In this document: piece after piece, positions 47,985-60,470 of the stretch
Layout: each line of letters starts with the position of its first letter
How positions within the stretch are numbered: position 1 is the first letter of the stretch
Assembly: GCF_040954645.1 (NCBI RefSeq)
Contig: NC_092803.1
Location: 85,174,417 to 85,238,416, forward strand
Reading direction: 5' to 3'
From: Diabrotica undecimpunctata
Lineage: Eukaryota > Arthropoda > Insecta > Coleoptera > Chrysomelidae
DNA: 64,000 nt
Notes under the pieces: generated by a model
The model's database searches: none
What the model was told of the DNA's origin: nothing
The model's input: the letters and a program-made list of their open reading frames with translations, nothing else
Translations under genes and position numbers: made by a program

Positions 47985-48380
47985 TCTTATTACTAATAAA
48001 TGTTTCAAAAGCTTATTCAAATATTTGAAAATCTCAATCTTTTTTACTGACAATCTCGGAAACCAATGGGGTTGTACTTTAATTAATGGTACTCGCAATA
48101 ATGTTTGAAACATTCTTCTTATTGGTAATACCAAAGAATATAGACGCATATAGAAGAACAGTTTAAATGGGCGATTTGGTTACGGTTATTATACTTCAGA
48201 ACAATCCTTAAGAGGACGAATGCATAAACTCAAACCGTGGCCGTCGGCTTAAAACCATCATGAAAGATATAGTTAGGGGAAAGTGGGAAAGGAGTACGAA
48301 CGGAGCTATTTATTTAACTTATGTATCCACGCTTAATCAAATTTCGAGGTCATTGATTTGCAAACTATCTTTTTTTTTTT
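47985..48380 (-). repeat. large inverted repeat, right arm
   Basis: Partner of 43990-44690. Lacks the 160-bp extra segment of the left arm. Confidence 0.75.
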
Positions 48381-48384
48381 GTTT

Positions 48385-48500
48385 TTTACGCAATAAAATC
48401 TTTAATTACTATTTAAATGGGAATGAGCCACAATTAAAGGTTAAAGTACGTTTATTGACGTTTCAATTTCCACTTCGGAAATCGTTCTCAAAATACAAAC
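48385..48500 (-). repeat. PLE terminal repeat fragment (family with GGGAATAAGCCACAATT end)
   Basis: Same sequence as the arms of the palindromic insertion at 62958-63094; includes a hammerhead on the minus strand. Confidence 0.65.
48452..48497 (-). ncRNA. variant hammerhead ribozyme motif with U3-A8
   Basis: On the minus strand: stem I TATT/AATA, core TTGAGAA (48485-48491), extra C, stem II GATTTCC/GGAAATT, GAAA (48461-48464), loop-less ACGT stem III, GTC (48457-48459). Positions 3 and 8 are U and A instead of C and G, a covarying pair. Confidence 0.65.
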
Positions 48501-48799
48501 ATTAGTAAATTAAACAAATTTTGTTTTTTTGTTACTTAGTGAAAAATTCTTCTAGTAATTTAATTTTATCTGACTCATCTATATTGACAATTCAGACATA
48601 CATTATACATTTTAAAGTAGACGACTTTACTTATAAGATAGTTCATTCGATTACATGAAATCAACTTTAACTTGAGACTATCCGTCAGAAAAGATCATAG
48701 CATGTAATTCGTCTTTAAAAAGACAAACACATGCCATGATGACAGGAAAATTCTCCTGTTAGTGATTCCATAGTAAATTATGAGGAATTATGAAGAAAT
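48501..48799. other. AT-rich gap
   Basis: No gene or repeat recognised. Confidence 0.4.
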
Positions 48800-48846
<47 letters not shown>

Positions 48847-48866
48847 TATATATATTTATATATATA

Positions 48867-48959
<93 letters not shown>

Positions 48960-48985
48960 AATAATAATTATATATATATATATAT
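48800..48985. repeat. (TA)n microsatellite
   Basis: TA repeats with AAATA and ATAAT interruptions. Confidence 0.96.
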
Positions 48986-49440
48986 ACATATATAGATTGC
49001 ATTAAGAAACTAAGAGTACGTTAATTTTATTTACTATTAATAAAAAAAGATACCAAATTTAAGACTTATGTCATTTGACTGACATTTGTCAACTATTACT
49101 GTCACCTATCTTTCAATGCATCTAACTATCAACTGCCACTATACTTCGAAGTTGATCGAAGTTCAACGAGTACGAGAGTGTAGACAGGTACTTCATGCGA
49201 CTTCGCTTCATCTTATTCTACTTCCGATCTGTGTCGGTTTTTGGCGTCCGAGTCAAAGGGCCCGAAGTTCGAAGACGAAGTGTCACACTACGTTACTCGA
49301 CTTCACGAGTATGTAGAGTCACCTCGCCTCGATTGATTTCACTTCGACACTTCGTCCAAAGAACTTCGATCGAGAGTGTAGACGGCGTTTAACAGTTAAC
49401 TTTCAAGAGGGAAATTCTCACAACGTAATAATATTTAAAA
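48986..49440. other. non-coding segment with GC-richer patch
   Basis: 49140-49390 is less AT-rich and repeats 'cgagagtgtagac' (49171, 49370) and many 'gaagt/acttc' words. It may be a decayed transposon end. No reading frame is convincing. Confidence 0.35.
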
Positions 49441-49454
49441 TTATCTGTACTTAC

Positions 49455-49659
49455 ATATCGCGGATTGCCAGATGGGAAAATACTTTTGTTCTGGGTGCTG
49501 TTTCACAAAATTATCCTTCAGTGCTTTGTATGTAATGATCCTCGTTCCTGAGTATATCATATGTCTGACACAGGCTGCGTGGACACCTTGCCATAACTTT
49601 CTGAGACCCTCTTCTCTGCTGATCCCAATTGCCGTCTTTATCATTCCTCTGTGCGGCGC
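49455..49659 (-). CDS. exon of UCP4-like mitochondrial carrier (host gene)
   Basis: On the minus strand an exon of 205 bp opens after ATTCGTTTTTTAAAG and ends at GATAT|GTAAGT, good splice sites. It codes for APHRGMIKTAIGISREEG, then LRKLWQGVHAACVRHMIYSG, RIITYKALKDNF and PIWQSAI. REEGxxxLWQGV...RHxxYSGxR matches the first carrier repeat of mitochondrial solute carriers, closest to uncoupling protein 4: an inner-membrane transporter with six membrane helices. Phase 0 at the start, one base over at the end. Other exons lie outside the recognisable part of the window. Low divergence from the family and clean splice sites argue for a living gene. Confidence 0.75.
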
Positions 49660-49969
49660 CTTTAAAAAACGAATTGTGAAGAATATAAAATATAAAACAA
49701 CAATATAAGATTATTTAGATTACGTTAGGTTTATGTAGAGATATCCTTAAAAATATTGACGAAACCTGTATGTAGGGAAAGTAAAGCGGTGTTGACAATT
49801 AGTTCTTAAAGACAAGCGTAGAACCTTAAATGTTGATTGTAGCACAAAAAATCAAAGAAATCAAAATTATATAGAATATAATTCTCCCCATTTTTGTTTA
49901 TGTACAATATAAAAAAATTTGTTAAAATCCTTTATAAAAGGTATATAAATTAAAAAACCCAATCGGGCT
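49660..49969. other. intron of the carrier gene (inferred)
   Basis: AT-rich; no exon seen. With the sequence to about 50900 it probably is intron or flank filled by PLE scraps. Confidence 0.4.
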
Positions 49970-50027
49970 ATGTCATGAAGACAAAACGTTTTCGGAAACC
50001 ATGTTCCATCATCAGTGTCCTAAAAAG
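49970..50027 (-). ncRNA. hammerhead ribozyme motif, PLE family with AACGTT stem III
   Basis: On the minus strand: stem I AGGACA/TGTCTT, CTGATGA (50009-50015), extra T, stem II GGAA/TTCC, GAAA (49990-49993), self-complementary AACGTT (49985-49990) as stem III, and U as the cleavage base. The following 'cttcatgacata' equals the palindrome arm at 32703. Confidence 0.65.
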
Positions 50028-50382
50028 TATATAACCACTTTAATTAAAAAGAACATGAAGTTTAAATTTTGACCAAGGTTAATACAAAATGTGGTTAATA
50101 CTTACTAGGTGTACATGTTGTGAGCCACTAAATATCTGGGTAAAAACCCGTTAAAAGTTATAAGTTACAATTTGATTTACATTATTTAGTCTTATATATT
50201 AGGATGTTAAAGATACCAGTGGATTAGATATCATGGCAACGTACGACTCCACATGAAGTTGCTGGTCCTGAGACAAAGTGTCTACGAGGACTTGATGATA
50301 GCAACTGATTGAAATGACAAAATTGACATGTTAGGACGGAAGTCCGAACAAAGCAGTCAGTGTAACTTAATGTATGTGTCTA

Positions 50383-50530
50383 AATATGACAGAAGCTAGC
50401 AATATTTAAAAATTGAATAAGTTAAAATTAAAATAATATAACAGTATAATATAACAGTAGCAAGTAGCAGTAGCAGTTATATTAGCAATTTTAACTTATT
50501 CAATTTTTAAATATTGCTGGCTTCTGTCAT
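50383..50530. repeat. palindromic PLE end junction
   Basis: ATGACAGAAGC(T/C)AGCAATATTT... and its reverse complement form 44-bp arms (50383-50427, 50486-50530) around a 58-bp spacer with 'agtagcagtagcagt' repeats. It lies 190 bp before a hammerhead, consistent with a head-to-head PLE terminal repeat. Confidence 0.6.
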
Positions 50531-50710
50531 ATTTACAAAAGTTCCAATTAGAAATTCAAAGTACTATAAACAGTTTGGGAAATTATATTACTTTTTAAGG
50601 TACCATAAGTCAGATAAATTTTAGATTGTCAGAATATGATAGATTTTATTGAAAATATAGCAAATATAAAAAAGCTGAAATTTTTATAATTTCAGCATTT
50701 AATTTTCTTT

Positions 50711-50772
50711 GTACCGTTTGACCTGAAGATGCTTTGCAAATTTTAGAAAGCGAAACCGGTCGTTTTGGGTAG
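50711..50772 (+). ncRNA. hammerhead ribozyme motif, PLE family with ACCGGT stem III
   Basis: Outer stem I TACC/GGTA, inner stem I GAC/GTT, CTGAAGA (50723-50729), extra T, stem II GCTTT/AAAGC with a long loop, GAAA (50752-50755), self-complementary ACCGGT (50755-50760), cleavage after C50761. The internal loop of stem I could give the usual tertiary contact with loop II. Confidence 0.8.
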
Positions 50773-51464
50773 TTTAATTAAATTGATTGTGACAGTCTAA
50801 TTTATTTCTTTTACCTATTTGAAATGGACTCACACAAGCAAAACATTCATGATTTGAACAACGTAAAAACTTTCCACACAACCAACACACGTGCAAAACT
50901 TATTGTTATGCGTCAAATAACTGTCAAAGTGAAAATTTGAATTTAAAAGTTCTCCGATAAAAATTATAGTTTTTAATAATAAACATTATCGATTTAAAAT
51001 TTAAGTGCAAAAAACATAATAACCGAACCGGTCTTCTAATTAGTATTGTGATTCACTTTTTATGTATAATTAGGATTTTAATTTGACCGTAATTTTAAGA
51101 CCGTTAATGACCGTGTAGTTAAACAATCTAAGTGTTTTACGGTTGTAAACTTCTATTTTGTTCCCCCAAAGAGGAACACTAGTGCAGGGACGTCCTCGTT
51201 GACGCAAATGTTAGTAGATAATAGTGAGGACTAGACTTCGGCAAATATGCAAATAAAAATGTAGAAAATATGCGCATAAATATGCACGTGTTTACCCGAA
51301 AATATGCAAATATTTTACAAAATATGCATACAAATAAATAAAAAAATCGTAAAATAGTAACAATTTTATTTAAAAAAAAAGTGTACATAACTAAATATTT
51401 CCTACTATTCATTAAGATTTATATTTATTTTAAGTAACTACATCATTTTTAAGTATGAATAAAC

Positions 51465-52762
51465 TTATTTAGAATTATGGTAACAATAAATGACCAAGTG
51501 GTGTTCAAAATTTTCTAACAAAAACTTGTGGCTTCTGTCTGAGTACATATATTTATATATGGAAAAACTTCGTTCAACATCAACTGATGTAACGGGAGCA
51601 TTTTTCAAACTAACCAAAACATTTGGTTCTAAATTAATTGTTTTCGAAATATTTCCAGCTAGAACACTGACTACCTCAGAAAGAATATGGTAACCTTTAT
51701 TTTTTTCCACAGTAGGTTCAAATTTTTTTAAAATATCTTTTCCAATATTACCTCTAACGTTCCGACAACATGACGCAAATTCTTTTATTAATGCTGTACT
51801 TTCGAACAATGACAGTTTTGGTGATTCTAACTGAGTAATTGTTTTTTGAACAAAACTAAAATTTGATTTTATAAATGAAAGTTCTTGTTCAAGCAAGTTA
51901 CTCTGAAAAGTTTGTTTAGAATCCAAAAGAGATTGGGAACTTTCATCTGTTAACGTATCAATTATGTTCTTTATTTTAACAAAATGATCTGCATAAAAAT
52001 TAGCTGCTTCTAACCATGTTCCCCATCGCGTTAAAATAGGTTGTGGTGGAAGAGGAATGTTAGGTAGCATTTCTTTATAAAGTTGAATTCTTATAGGAGA
52101 TTTAAGAAATACTTTTTTGGCACTGGATATCATGGTATTTGAAAGAGGAAACTTTTTTCGTATTTCCTCTGCAACTCTGTTTAATCCATGCGCTACACAA
52201 GTAACATGTATTAAATCTGGGAAAAATATTTTTAAATTTTGTCCTGCTTTCACTATATAAGGAGCAGCATCCGATGAAATAAGCAGTAATTTATTAGAAG
52301 GAATAGTTGTCGGAAGAAAAAAAACCATTTGTTTTCTCAAGTTGTTAGCATGAAATAAGATGAGATTTTGGTAAGGTATACCATATATTTGGTAACACCA
52401 ATCAATAAATGAGCAATATACTTTCCTGAGGAATCAGTGGTTTCGTCTACAGATATGTAAAAATAATTATCTGCAATTTCTTCCTTAATATTAATTAACA
52501 CCGACGAGTATAGCCCGTTCACATTATTTCTTCTTAGAGACCGATCACTTGGAACATTAAGTTTTTTTAGAAACGACCTAAAATTTACATTTGCTAATTT
52601 TGAAAGCGGTATGTTTGCAGACACTAATGCGCGACACAAGTCTTCATTAAAAGTTTCTTGCTCATCTAATTTATTTGAAGTAGATTGGAAACATTTAGCC
52701 ATTGAAGTTTGATGTTTTCCTCCTATTTTTCCTTTTTTTGCAATGTGTGAAGCAGTTCTCAC
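51465..52762 (-). pseudogene. hAT transposase, one frameshift
   Basis: Reading down the minus strand: BED-finger end (ACEKKFQIDQHVRTASH, exon starting after a TTTATAG acceptor near 52801), [22 protein letters not shown] (first Asp), frameshift near 52337, [16 protein letters not shown] (second Asp) and [29 protein letters not shown], and the C-terminal dimerisation block [22 protein letters not shown] (catalytic Glu in DVERSFS). Both halves align with one hAT protein, so a one-base shift alone broke it. It would cut and rejoin the TIRs described for this element. Confidence 0.88.
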
Positions 52763-53414
52763 ATGTTGGTCTATCTGAAATTTCTTCTCACATGCTATCT
52801 ATAAATAAAAATAAAAACCTTTATTTTAACCCAACCTTTAAAATATAAAAATATACAAGGTGTTTTTGGTTAATCAAATAACTGGTTTGGAAAAAAAAAC
52901 ACTCGCTAAGTGTTTTAAATGCAGTATTAATCCACAAATTAGTTTTTGTTACTAACCATTAGTACATCATATAACTTATTTTAAAATTCAACAAAAGTTT
53001 TTTTTTTGTTAATTCAATTAAAATAAAAATAATTGTGTTTTAGAATAGCTGACTTCATAAAAAAAAGTAAAGGTGAAAAATTTCTCTAAATACACACCAT
53101 TGTATTGTACCATGGACAATTTTTTCTCACTAAAGGAAGCTATTTTTCATTTAAAAACAACCTACGAGTACTAAATTTCAAGTAAATACGTTTATTGGTT
53201 TTAAAGTTATTGTTGTTATTAACTAAAAGAATTTAATTTTTTTTAATTTTAACACCCTGTATCTCGAAAAGTAAATAAGTTTGACCCCTCATTAACTATA
53301 TCGTTTTGTTCAATTTTTCGAGAAGTATCTACAGTCAAACGTTGTAAGTGTCATTTGGAAACACCCTGTATGTATGAAATATTAGATATTTAATAAAAAA
53401 TATTAGATACTTAC

Positions 53415-53550
53415 AATTTTGCCACAGACTGAACAGTAGATTTTTCCCATATCCATAGACAGCTCTTTATAAGGTTTAATCCAAGTTGAAGCACTGGTTG
53501 TTTTAGGGATTATAAAATCACAATCTTCCTTTTTGTTACGCACAACGAGT
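53415..53550 (-). CDS. first coding exon of the hAT transposase (BED finger start)
   Basis: The minus strand reads TTSASTWIKPYKELSMDMGK then IYCSVCGKI, ending AAAATT|GTAAGT. Spliced to the exon at 52800, it completes a BED zinc finger C-x2-C...H-x5-H. The intron of about 610 bp contains 'acaccctgta' MITE ends. The initiator codon is not clear. Confidence 0.65.
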
Positions 53551-54113
53551 GTTTACGCTTTGAATATCAGAACAAAAATGATTTACAAATCTGAGCATCA
53601 AATTAGAAATGTTTAGGTACCTAATTCAATAAACTGGGAGATTTTGGAAAATCCCTAAATTAGGAACAAAACTATTAGCCGTTTACCTGCTGTTAAGATA
53701 CAATAAATTGTAGGTAGATTTGGGGATTAGATCATAAAATGCAAATGAGCGAACCCTTAGCGATTATCCAATAACTGAATGCCTCAGTGACCGAGACTTT
53801 CTAAGAATGTTGAGGGCTACTTAAATTGATCTTCTTTGAAATTGTAAATGTTTTGTACCTGTAGAGATTACGTACTTAGATCATTTCTTGATTAAAATGA
53901 CTACAAAATTTTATACAAGAATTGAAATAAATTGGTATGTTTAAAAATTTTCAAATACAGTATAAAAATCTGAACTTTTATGCACTTTATGCAAACTTTT
54001 ATACAAATATGCCAAAATATGAAATATTTGCATAAAATATGCACAATATGCAAAATATGCAATATGCATATTTGCCGAAGTCTAGTGAGGACCATTTGAA
54101 AATAGGAGCTGTC

Positions 54114-55463
<1,350 letters not shown>

Positions 55464-55485
<22 letters not shown>

Positions 55486-55630
55486 AAATAATGCAGTGGA
55501 ATGCTCGTTCTGCTGTTTCAAATAAAAATAGCATGATGCATAATTTAGTCACTAACAAAATAGACATAGCTCTTATTAGTGAAACATGGTTTAAAAAAAT
55601 GTATTATATGATTTTAATGGGTATAATCTT
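55464..55630 (+). pseudogene. ORF2 start: endonuclease N-terminus
   Basis: ATG 55464 overlaps ORF1 by 22 bp. MSCQSKLKIMQWNARSAVSN and IDIALISETWF are the first two motifs of an APE-type endonuclease (Asn and Glu of the active site). The coding sequence is cut at 55630 by a PLE and resumes at 56577. Confidence 0.78.
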
Positions 55631-55687
55631 ATAGTTTATTCGTCTTCCGGGTTTGGACCGTGTCATTTGTGAGTGACCCAAAAGTGG

Positions 55688-55738
55688 GTTCATCTCGACG
55701 TTTCGCTACAATTGTATGTAGCTTCCTCAGGAGAACAA
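55688..55738 (-). ncRNA. hammerhead ribozyme motif, nested PLE left arm
   Basis: On the minus strand: stem I TCTC/GAGA, CTGAGGA (55724-55730), extra A, stem II GCTACA/TGTAGC, GAAA (55701-55704), loop-less ACGT, GTC (55697-55699). N7 is G here, A in the partner arm. Confidence 0.85.
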
Positions 55739-55754
55739 AAAAGAAAAAGAAAAA

Positions 55755-55942
55755 GTGTCTATTCTATTCCTTGTTCATGTGGACAAGTGTATATTGGCGA
55801 AACTGATCGTTCCGTCAAAACTCGGATTCAAGAGCATCAAAGATGCATTCGATCAGGTCTTTTCTCCCATTCTGCAGTTGCAGAACACTGCCAAGAAACC
55901 GGTCATTCCATATTGTTCGAAAAAAACCCATATTATTTCTAA
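55755..55942 (+). pseudogene. PLE GIY-YIG endonuclease C-terminal fragment
   Basis: VYSIPCSCGQVYIGETDRSV begins a GIY-YIG domain with YSIPC and VYIGET, followed by TRIQEHQRCIRSG and HCQETGHSI. It differs clearly from PLE-1. The RT is absent. 55943-56230 is non-coding tail with an unusually GC-rich stretch. Confidence 0.82.
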
Positions 55943-56420
55943 GAGCCCCTTCTTTTATTCCAGGAAAATCCGCGAATCTCTAGAGATCCGAAAAAATCCA
56001 CATAATATCAATCGAGAGGAAGGATACTACTTGTCTCCCATCTGGAATCTCAGTCTAGAGCCGCCGTCCGGTCCCGCTACCACGATGCAGCCACATGATT
56101 GGCCAGCGCGCGCTTCTTGACGTTCGCGCCACGGAGTGTGCCGATACGTCCCGACACGACAGGTCACCGCGACTATAAATAGAGCGGTAGCGGAGTAATC
56201 GTCGGATTCACTCCCCGCCTCTCGACGCGTTAGTGTTCTGAGCTGTTGGACGTGAATCCCTGTCCTGGCATTTGGTTTTCACCTCTGGCTGCGTTAAGTA
56301 GTTGAGTTACTGTGACCAAAAGCCCCTTGGTAGTTAGTATTCGCCTCTGGTTACGTTGAGTAACTGAGTTACCGTTGCTAACTACCCATCTTTCTGTCTT
56401 TTGTTTTCTTTTTCTTTTTT

Positions 56421-56470
56421 GTTCTCCTGAAGAAGCTACATACAATTGTAGCGAAACGTCGAGATGAACC
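56421..56470 (+). ncRNA. hammerhead ribozyme motif, nested PLE right arm
   Basis: CTGAAGA (56427-56433), extra A, stem II GCTACA/TGTAGC, GAAA (56453-56456), ACGT stem III (56456-56459), cleavage after C56460, stem I TCTC/GAGA. Confidence 0.87.
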
Positions 56471-56576
56471 CACTTTTGGGTCACTCACAAATGACACGGT
56501 CCAAACCCGGAAGACGAATAAACTATAATTCTGACTCTGGCCGTGGAAGCCTACGATTTCATTTGGGTATAATCTT

Positions 56577-57350
56577 GTTCGTAATGATAGGTTGGATGCT
56601 TATGGTGGAGTTGCTATACTTATAAATAAATCAATTTGTTTTACTGAACTAAAAATTGAAAATAATAATTACAATAATGAAATACAGTTATGTGCTATGA
56701 AAATTAAATATAGAAATAGTCAAATTACTTTTATGTCTCTATACAGAGTCCCGGAAATAAGATGCACAATAAATGGTTGGATAAATATATTTTCCCAGTT
56801 ACAAAAACCAATTATAATAGAAGGTGATTTTAATGCCCATCATATTATTTGGGGTTCAAGTACAAATGATGGAATCGGAATACAGCTGATTAAAATGGCA
56901 GATGATCTTAAATTTACGGATTTAAATAATGGACAACCAACAATACTAACTCAACCTAACCAGAATTACTCAATGATAGATGTTACTTTCTGCAGTCCGG
57001 ATTTTGTTAGTAAGGCTGAATGGTCTATCTCTTCAGACACGCTAGGATCAAATACTTTTGTTATACAGTTAGATATTTGCATTAAAGTCGGAACAGAAAA
57101 AATATTACCAAAAAATAAATGGAACATCAAAAAAGCTAATTGCCCTTTATATAATTATTTAGTACAAAACTGTTTTAACCAAAATACTGAAATTCCAAAT
57201 AATACATCAAGCAAATATGAACATTTAATGAATGGTATAAATTATGCTGCTCACATTGCAATACCACAATATAAACCTTTTAAGCCAAAAACTCGAAACC
57301 CGCCACCGTGGTGGAATTCTGAATGTGACACTATTATTAAAAACCGGTAA
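56577..57350 (+). pseudogene. ORF2: rest of the endonuclease
   Basis: Continues as GGVAILINKSICF, then YRVPE, IIEGDFNAHHIIWGSS (catalytic GDFNAH), and YSMIDVTFCSPDF, SISSDTLGSNTFVIQL (the SDH position reads SDT). APE endonucleases nick the target to prime reverse transcription. The loss of His in SDH may inactivate it. Confidence 0.85.
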
Positions 57351-57359
57351 TATTCACTC

Positions 57360-59510
57360 ATGAATTATAAAAAAGAACGTAATTTTGGAAACTATATAAA
57401 ATGTCAATCAAACATGGCAAGTACAAAAAAACAACTAAAAAGTATTGCGAAACAAAGCTGGGTCAATTGGGTTTCTTCTCTTAATAAATCAATAACATCA
57501 AAAGTACTTTGGACTCAAGCTAGAAAGTTATACAGAAAATCACCAACAAAAAAAAATCTTTTGAAGATATTTGAATAGAAGAGTTTTTTGACATAATTGG
57601 TTGCTCCTCCAACAGTGATATCTATGCCTAATAAACCTAAGAAAATAGTAACCGGCAAAAACCACTTTTTACTTCAACCGATTAGACAGTAAGAACTAAG
57701 CTATGTTTTAAATAATCGTCCTAGTACAAGTCTTGGTTATGACCACATTAAGTATCCTATGCTTGATACGCTTCCTCCAATCGCTAAATATATTTTATTG
57801 GAAATATTTAACGAATTTATGTCTGCAGGTACGGATGCATTTAAAGAAGTTGTCATCCCAATTTTAAAGCCAATGAAGGATCCTAATCTGGCAAAGTCAT
57901 ACAGACCAATTTCACTTATGTCTTGTGTTCTCAAAATATTAGAAAGGATACTAAAAGTAAGACTTGAATGGTGATTAAGTGAGAAAAAACTACTTCCAAA
58001 TTCTCAGTTCGGTTACAGACAAAAATGTGGTACTTTGAATGCACTCGTTACCGTAGTAACTCACATTCAAAATGCATATTATCGCAATACGTATGTTCCA
58101 CTATTATGTTTGTATATTAAAGGTGCATATGACAGTGTTAATTTAGATATGCTAAAAGAAAAAATGATTCAACAATTCCAAATACCTTCCCTGCTTGCCC
58201 AAAATATTGTCAATTTCTACTTAAACAGGAAAATATATATTAGGATGGAAAATAATCAACTAATTGGACCACGTTTTAATAGTTCGGGTATTCCATAGGG
58301 CTCAGTTTTAAGTCCACTTCTATTTAATCTTTACACAGCCGATTTTCATAATATTAGTATCGAAAAATTTTTATTTAATACAATACAATATGCAGATTAC
58401 TTCTGTATCTATACTGAATCTAAAAAATACAATAATGACTTAAACACATTGGAAAGTGTTCATGAACATTGCTGTACGTGGTTTAGAAAAAATGGTTTTG
58501 AGTTGGCAAACAACAAGTCTAACATTTGTATATTCACTAGACATAACTTGCCTCAAAGAGAACAAATAATATTAAATGATAATTATTTTCCCTTCTATAA
58601 GTCGATAAAATATTTGGGTATGATTTTGGATACAAAGCTGACCTGGAAACTGCATGTTGATTTTATGCTTGATAGGTGTAATAAAGCACTAAACTTTCTC
58701 AAATCAATTACTAAAACTTGGTGGGGTGCTGATGTTGAAACATGTCTTCTATTTTATCGTTCTTATATCAGGACCACTATAGATTATGGCTCTGTACTTT
58801 ACGGATCCGCTAGTAACAATATTTTAGGTCGTATAGATGTTTTTATAAACACAGTTTTGCGGTGTTGCATGGGTGCTATGAAATCTACCCCTATTGAACC
58901 ACTTTATGTTGAGACAATGGAACCGTCCAGTAAATTTAGAAGAAAATATATCAGTCAAAATTTTCTCCTTAAAGTTCGTTGTTACAACACTTGTTTATAT
59001 AAAGATATTAGTAGTTTAAATTATTTAGACTTAACAAATAAATATTGGACTCACAAGAATTCTCCACCCTTATGCGAAGCATTTCGAAATACTGCAAATA
59101 AAGATACTGAACTTACAGTTGCAAATAAAGTGTTACATTTTAAAGATTTCTTTGAGTTACTGTATCAAGTACATATAATACAACCTATTTATCATGAGAA
59201 CCCTTTAATAAGTCGTATTGTTTTAAACAACTATCTGACAAATTGGCCAAAATCTGTTTGTATTTATACAGAGGCATCTAAAAGTTCAAAGGGTACTGGT
59301 TGTTCCTTTTATATTCCAAATAAATTTATAGAAAAAATGTTTAAGCTGCCCACAAATTTCTCTATTTTTAGTGCCGAGGCTGTGGCCATATATGAAGCTT
59401 TAATTTATTTTAAATTGGCATCATATAGTTCAGCAGTAATTTTATCTGATTCATTATCTGTACTTACAGCTATTCAAAAACCGCAACTATCATGTAGTAG
59501 GTACTTCTAA
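57360..59510 (+). pseudogene. ORF2: reverse transcriptase
   Basis: Broken frames include YRPISLMSCVLKILERIL, QFGYRQKCGTLNALV, LYIKGAYDSVNLDML (motif A; D becomes K), GIP stop GSVLSPLLFNLYTADF (the Gln codon of the PQG box is TAG at 58296-58298) and IQYADYFCIYTE (YADD reads YADY). Thumb region KYLGMILDTKLTWKLHV follows. At least four stops or frameshifts. Confidence 0.85.
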
Positions 59511-59758
59511 TCCATACATTTTTTTTAATTAAAAAATGCTTATTTGAAATTAATAAATACACCCAAAAAATACAATTGATGTGGATCAAAGCACATTCAG
59601 GACTCACACATAATGAACACGTAGACCAGTTAGCTAAAAATTCCATCATTCATGGAACACTAACCAACTATCAGCCTGGCATTATAGATGCTTTTGCTTG
59701 TTCAGGAACTGAACAAATGAACAACTGGAAAGCACACTGGGAAAAGTACTGCAAATAG
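59250..59758 (+). pseudogene. ORF2: RNase H domain
   Basis: VCIYTEASKSSKGTGCSF (D of TDGS is Glu), FSAEAVAIYEAL, ILSDSLSVLTAI, then after a frameshift near 59510 MWIKAHSGLTHNEHVDQLAK with HSG...N..VD..A. This matches the RNase H of I and related clades, which removes RNA from the RNA-DNA hybrid. Confidence 0.8.
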
Positions 59759-60063
59759 TACCCTCGCAAATACATAACTACCATTAGTAGACTCAGATTT
59801 GGCCATGCATGTTATCCTGCACATTTATTTAAAATAAATATATTAGATTCCGATATTTGTCAAGAATGTCAGATTAAAAGTGACTTAAACCACATATTTT
59901 TTGAATGTCAAAAGTATAAACAACCCAACAACAACCTAATTAAAAGAATGATGGACAAGAACATCCCACTTCCTGTTAATATTCTCTTTATACTATCACT
60001 TAATGAAATGAAAATGTTTGATTGCTTGATAACCTTTTTGTCTGATAGTAAAGTATGCTGTAA
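59759..60063 (+). pseudogene. ORF2: C-terminal zinc-binding tail
   Basis: After a stop, RLRFGHACYPAHLFKINI, ICQECQIKSDLNHIFFEC (C-x2-C...H-x4-C) closes ORF2 as in R1/I elements. Confidence 0.7.
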
Positions 60064-60470
60064 CTAGATTTGTAACCTATGTTTAGAAAAAAATTAATAA
60101 AAAAAAATTAAAAAAACAGATTAAAAAATGGAATATAAAAAAATACTTAAAAAAATAGATTAAAAAAAATAAATAAAAAAAGGATTATAAAAAATATACT
60201 TATTAAAAAAAATAAAAAAAAGAAGAAAAAAATAAGAAAAAAAATAAAAATATACTAAAACAATCACTAAGAGGAGCTAAACCTCCGAGTAAACGTGGTG
60301 AAAAAAAAATATTACCATAGTTGTATTTATTAATATAGTAGGTAGATATTTTTATTTGTAAGATGTATACACTATGTATTTCACATGACGTCTGTCAATA
60401 ACTGAATTATAATAAAGGTATAAAGCTCATGCTGATTGCGACTGGCTGAATGACAATTGTCCAAGCCAAG
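60064..60470 (+). other. 3' UTR and A-rich tail of the I-like element
   Basis: A long A-rich stretch with T/G interruptions (60090-60250), then 'agctaaacctccgagtaaacgtgg' and a second AT-rich segment ending in an A9 run near 60480. The exact 3' end is unclear. Confidence 0.55.

Larger units (their letters stand above)
51232..54084 (-). mobile_element. hAT transposon with intact ends
   Basis: Terminal inverted repeats TAGACTTCGGCAAATATGCA at both ends, flanked by a perfect 8-bp target duplication GTGAGGAC (51224-51231, 54085-54092). Subterminal 'atatgca' words repeat many times at both ends, as in other hATs. It inserted in the 5' UTR of the I-like element. 2853 bp. Confidence 0.92.
55631..56563 (+). 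mobile_element. small 5'-truncated PLE nested in ORF2
   Basis: Inverted arms of about 120 bp (55631-55753, 56410-56533) surround an endonuclease scrap. The flanks repeat TGGGTATAATCTT (55618-55630 and 56564-56576), a 13-bp target duplication. Removing the insert restores the endonuclease reading DFNGYNL...NDRLDAYGGVAIL. Confidence 0.9.

Noticed and set aside
49086..49392. Two overlapping ORFs in the GC-richer patch as a gene
   Set aside because: Low complexity 'gaagt/acttc' words, no domain, no splice structure; more like a decayed repeat.
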